Shown: piece after piece, positions 60,771 to 64,000 of the stretch | Layout: every line of letters begins with the position of its first letter | How positions within the stretch are numbered: the stretch's first letter is position 1 | Assembly (NCBI RefSeq): GCF_039543185.1 | Contig: NZ_BAABJG010000006.1 | Location: forward strand, 844,518 to 908,517 | Reading direction: 5' to 3' | DNA: 64,000 nt | DNA from: Paenibacillus_S vulneris | GTDB taxonomy: Bacteria > Bacillota > Bacilli > Paenibacillales > NBRC-103111 | The notes under the pieces: generated by a model | The model's input: the letters and a program-made list of their open reading frames with translations, nothing else | Told to the model about the DNA's origin: nothing | The model's database searches: none | Position numbers and translations under genes: made by a program

Positions 60771-63706
60771 TCACACAACTGTATGACATGACGTTGCATG
60801 TACTATTAACGGATAGCGGAGATGCGCTGCTATGGGGTCAGCAAAATGGCCATGACGTTCCCGGCAATCGATTCCGCAAGCTGTTGTTTGCTTGGCACGA
60901 ACCGTCCTATTACGGAACGACTCTGGAGCTGCAGCAAGCTGGTGAGCTTACAGTGACGGTCCTTCCTGCGGAAATGGTGCTGGAGTTTTTCACCGAGCCG
61001 AAATTTATCGGCATCCTTAGGTGGGAGGGTGGCAATGATGCCGTCAATAGCTTGCTACAGGCAGCCCCCATTCTATTAAGAGAAGCGATAGAAGGACGAT
61101 TTGTGCCTAGCTACAGCTCGTTCCGCAGCGGAAAGCTGCAGTGGACATGGGATTTTGGATCGGAGGAGCTGAAGGAGCTCGATTGGGATTCGTTAAAAAG
61201 CCTTGATACCTCGGGAGAGGAGCTATCGGGTCTTCGTTCTGCTTTTTCTGCAGCCGTCTCTGCGCAGCATTATGTCAGCGAAGCCGCCATGGCCGACTTG
61301 CGCCGGGATTATCCCGCCTTGTTCAAGGGGCGTGATTCGGCAGCGGCAGTTTCGGCTGCCGCATTTACAGAGGAGGAGTGGCTTGCCTCCTTGGGCTGGA
61401 AGCCGGATATGGCCCCCTTTCGTCCTGCGCTTCAACTGCTGGAGCCGGACGAAGAGCAGTACGATTGGCAGCTCAGGCTCGTGCTGCAGGACAAAAGCGA
61501 CAACACCGTGCTTGTCCCTATCCGCTTGACCTTGGACGGACAAGCCTTCGGGACCTGGGCCAGTGAATGGAGCCCCTATATCCGGGAGCGCTCTCCCGGG
61601 TGGGCGGCCAGACTGGCCGCGGCGCTTCCAAGCGCAACTACCGGCAGCGAGCTCTTCGCAGAGCCGCTGAGTGACGAAGCCGCTTGGCGGTTTCTAACCA
61701 CGGACAGCCGCGAGCTGCTGAGCGACGGCTGGAATGTCATGCTTCCCGGATGGTGGGAAGCAGCCTCCAAGCGCAAGCCCCGGCTGCGTGCGCAGGTCTC
61801 CGCCGAGGCGGGCGGCAGAGGCCAGTCGCTGTTCGGGCTGAACGCCCTCGTCGACTTCGATTGGCGCATAGCTATCGGCAACGCTGACCTCAACGAAGCG
61901 GAGTTCGCCGAGCTGTTAAGCCGCAAGGAACGGCTGATCCGCTTCCGCGGCGAATGGGTCTACCTGGATCCTGCGCTTCTAGAGCAGATCCGAAGAATTA
62001 TGGAAAGCATGGATCCGGAAGAAGGCTTGTCCCTGCAGGATGTCCTTCAGCTTCACCTCTTAAGCGAGGTGGGACAAGGGGAGCGTTCTTCTGAAGGGCG
62101 GCGGAATGTCGAAGCAGATGAGGAGAACGAAGAAGAGCGAATCCAGATGGAGATTGAGCTGAACTCCCATCTATTAGCGCTGGTTCGACAGCTTGGGCAG
62201 CCTTCGGAGCTGACAGAGCTTCCGGTGCCAGAGGGACTGCGGGCTGAGCTCCGGAGCTATCAGCGTGAAGGCTTCACCTGGCTGAGCTTTCTTCGAAAGC
62301 TTGGGTTAGGCGCCTGCCTGGCCGATGATATGGGCCTCGGCAAAACGATACAGTTCATTACCTACTTGCTGCACCATAAAGAAGAGTCGGAAGCTCCTGC
62401 GCTGCTTATCTGCCCCATCTCCGTGCTTGGCAACTGGCAGAAGGAAATAGCCCGCTTTGCACCCGAATTAAACGTGCAGGTCCACTACGGCAAAGGCCGC
62501 TTAAGCGGTGAGGCGTTCCATGCCGCATTGCAGGATGCAGACGTTGTGCTTACTTCTTATACAACGGCACTTCTGGACCAGGAGGTGCTTCAAGAAGTGC
62601 AATGGAGCTCTCTGTGTCTGGATGAGGCGCAAAATATTAAAAATGCGCAAAACAAACAATCCGCCGCTGTTCGCTCCCTGAAAGCGCAGCATCGTATTGC
62701 ACTAACAGGTACACCGATTGAAAATCGCTTATCCGAGCTGTGGTCGATCTACGACTTCCTTAACCCAGGCTATCTGGGGAATTCACGCGGGTTCCAGCAT
62801 CGCTTCGCCAATCCGATCGAGAAGCATCATGACGAAGTACGAACCCAGCAGCTTCAAAAGCTGGTGAAGCCGTTCATGCTCCGCCGCAAAAAGAACGATC
62901 CCGCCATCCAGCTGGATCTGCCGGAGAAACTCGAGATGAAGGTGTATATTAACCTCACCCCCGAGCAAGGCGCGCTTTATGAGCAGGCCGTGAAGGATCT
63001 TATGGAACGTATGAAGAACCTGGAAGGAATCGAACGAAAAGGAGCCATCCTAGGAGCCTTAACTCAGCTTAAGCAGCTATGCGACCATCCTGTTCTGTTA
63101 ACCAAGGAAACTGGATTATCTGAAGAGGTGCTGCTATCCGAGGAGCATCGCGAAGCGTTCATTACGCGTTCCGCGAAGCTGGAACGGCTTGTTGCCATGG
63201 TCGACGAGCTTCGGGACGAAGGCGACTCCTGCCTGATCTTCACCCAGTACGTAGGCATGGGCCGCATGCTGGCCGACGTGCTGCGGACGCATCGGGGCGA
63301 ACCTGTTCTGTACCTGAACGGCAGCACCTCCAAGGCGGATCGGGATAAAATGATCGATCAATTCCAAGCTGCAGACGGGTCGGGACCCGGCATCTTTATT
63401 TTGTCTTTAAAAGCCGGCGGCGTCGGCCTCAACCTGACGGCGGCCAATCACGTATTCCATTTCGACCGTTGGTGGAACCCGGCCGTGGAGAATCAGGCAA
63501 CCGACCGTGCATACCGGATGGGACAAAAGCGCAATGTCCAAGTGCATAAATTCATTTCCCTCGGCACTCTGGAGGAAAAGATCGATGAGATGCTCGAGAG
63601 CAAGATGAGCTTGAGCGAGAACGTTATTTCTACTTCAGAAAATTGGATTACCGAGCTGTCGAATGATGAGCTGCGTGATTTGTTCATGCTTCGTCAATCA
63701 TGGTGA
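60767..63706 (+). CDS. SNF2-family DEAD/DEAH-type helicase
   Basis: The 979-residue ATPase has a bacterial SNF2-associated N-terminal region (about 1-490) and two RecA-like lobes. The motifs are ADDMGLGKTIQ (I, about 519), LDEAQNIKN (II, about 616), LTGTPIENRLSELWS (III, about 645), SLKAGGVGLNLTAA (V) and QATDRAYRMGQKR (VI, about 910). It should translocate on double-stranded DNA to displace bound protein, as RapA-like enzymes do. DEAQ in place of DEAH is common in the bacterial branch. It follows the SWIM gene in one unit. Confidence 0.95.
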   Translation: MITQLYDMTLHVLLTDSGDALLWGQQNGHDVPGNRFRKLLFAWHEPSYYGTTLELQQAGELTVTVLPAEMVLEFFTEPKFIGILRWEGGNDAVNSLLQAAPILLREAIEGRFVPSYSSFRSGKLQWTWDFGSEELKELDWDSLKSLDTSGEELSGLRSAFSAAVSAQHYVSEAAMADLRRDYPALFKGRDSAAAVSAAAFTEEEWLASLGWKPDMAPFRPALQLLEPDEEQYDWQLRLVLQDKSDNTVLVPIRLTLDGQAFGTWASEWSPYIRERSPGWAARLAAALPSATTGSELFAEPLSDEAAWRFLTTDSRELLSDGWNVMLPGWWEAASKRKPRLRAQVSAEAGGRGQSLFGLNALVDFDWRIAIGNADLNEAEFAELLSRKERLIRFRGEWVYLDPALLEQIRRIMESMDPEEGLSLQDVLQLHLLSEVGQGERSSEGRRNVEADEENEEERIQMEIELNSHLLALVRQLGQPSELTELPVPEGLRAELRSYQREGFTWLSFLRKLGLGACLADDMGLGKTIQFITYLLHHKEESEAPALLICPISVLGNWQKEIARFAPELNVQVHYGKGRLSGEAFHAALQDADVVLTSYTTALLDQEVLQEVQWSSLCLDEAQNIKNAQNKQSAAVRSLKAQHRIALTGTPIENRLSELWSIYDFLNPGYLGNSRGFQHRFANPIEKHHDEVRTQQLQKLVKPFMLRRKKNDPAIQLDLPEKLEMKVYINLTPEQGALYEQAVKDLMERMKNLEGIERKGAILGALTQLKQLCDHPVLLTKETGLSEEVLLSEEHREAFITRSAKLERLVAMVDELRDEGDSCLIFTQYVGMGRMLADVLRTHRGEPVLYLNGSTSKADRDKMIDQFQAADGSGPGIFILSLKAGGVGLNLTAANHVFHFDRWWNPAVENQATDRAYRMGQKRNVQVHKFISLGTLEEKIDEMLESKMSLSENVISTSENWITELSNDELRDLFMLRQSW

Positions 63707-63734
63707 TGCTCAGGGATATCCCTGGCAAAAAACT

Positions 63735-63780
63735 AAGCATCCATCTCCGTCATTTTGACCAAGATGGATGCTTTGTATTC
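63735..63780 (+). terminator. Terminator of the SWIM-SNF2 operon
   Basis: AAGCATCCATC and GATGGATGCTT form an 11-bp stem followed by TTGTATTCTT. It is 29 nt past the helicase stop. Nothing is seen from 63781 to 63896. Confidence 0.85.
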
Positions 63781-63896
63781 TTATGTACGGAAAATGGTTA
63801 AGAGGCTTGCTCTTGAACTTATCGAAATGAGCGGCAGATCAATGACGATATAATGCTTTGCCGTAAAATATGCCTTTGACTGGGTGCAAATAAAAC

Positions 63897-63924
63897 AAAA
63901 AAGCACCCACTAAGTGAGTGCTTT
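63897..63924 (-). terminator. Terminator of the rRNA operon
   Basis: On the minus strand AAAGCACTCAC and GTGGGTGCTTT pair with a short loop and are followed by TTTGTTTTATT. It is 5 nt past the 5S rRNA end. Confidence 0.9.
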
Positions 63925-63929
63925 GATTC

Positions 63930-64000
63930 GCTTGGCGACGTTCTACTCTCCCAGGACCCTTCGGTCCAAGTACCATCGACGCTGGAAGGCTTAACGTTCG
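63930..64000 (-). rRNA. rrf: 5S ribosomal RNA, 3' part
   Basis: Read on the minus strand, the sequence ends ...GGGAGAGTAGAACGTCGCCAAGC, which is the conserved 3' half of 5S rRNA. About 71 nt are present; the 5' end lies beyond the window. Confidence 0.95.

Overview
The window reads as chromosome from a spore-forming Bacillota of the Paenibacillus type. The signs are S-layer homology (SLH) proteins, an LplABC-type sugar ABC transporter, a Spo0A effector domain, a CIRCE element, close homologues of Bacillus subtilis hxlRAB and ydaJKLMN, and strong AGGAGG ribosome binding sites with frequent GTG/TTG starts. The right edge runs into a 5S rRNA gene, so an rRNA operon lies just outside.

Layout. 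0-11.5 kb (all minus strand): a catabolic locus with a FadR-type GntR regulator, an AtuA-like protein with its DUF4387 partner, an AraC regulator, an ABC importer, two ADP-ribosylglycohydrolase-family enzymes and a decayed ribokinase. 11.5-18.8 kb: a TetR/DUF3995 pair with matching operators, a lipoprotein, a TraX-like membrane protein, a hisD paralogue behind what looks like a histidine-codon leader-peptide attenuator, a receiver-less Spo0A-like protein, a small ORF, an AT-rich orphan and a sigma factor. 18.8-41 kb: a cyclic-di-GMP and cell-surface region. It holds an orphan CheY, two SARP-type response regulators (receiver-wHTH-BTAD), an MHYT-GGDEF-EAL protein, a large SLH/lectin protein, the ydaNMLKJ exopolysaccharide operon with its degenerate-GGDEF receptor, an HD-GYP phosphodiesterase, a single-domain response regulator, a flavin monooxygenase and a GGDEF cyclase. 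41-46 kb: a VanSR-like two-component pair and htpG under a perfect CIRCE. 46-54.5 kb: an LRR/copper-amine-oxidase-like secreted protein and a giant Kelch/Ig/cadherin/SLH protein. 54.8-56.8 kb: a second HD-GYP and a second CheY. 57-58.8 kb: hxlR and hxlAB for formaldehyde fixation. 59.2-63.7 kb: a SWIM-domain protein coupled to an SNF2 helicase. Then 5S rRNA.

The most striking signal is a family of five promoter elements. Each has two TTGTTYAG-like 8-mers with an 11-bp period, followed after exactly 10 nt by a -10 hexamer. They precede cheY (18.8 kb), the MHYT-GGDEF-EAL gene, the SLH/lectin gene, the HD-GYP gene and the second SARP-type regulator. The geometry is that of SARP/OmpR-type operators. 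Both SARP-type regulators stand head-to-head with a c-di-GMP enzyme. This suggests a local regulon joining SARP-type response regulators, c-di-GMP turnover and the cell surface.

The second notable signal is the leader of the hisD paralogue. It has a good promoter, an 18-codon ORF ending in three consecutive His codons, two mutually exclusive hairpins, an antiterminator pairing and an intrinsic terminator. Two operator pairs (GntR and TetR) and an apparent 250-bp palindromic MITE-like element after hxlB are also directly visible.
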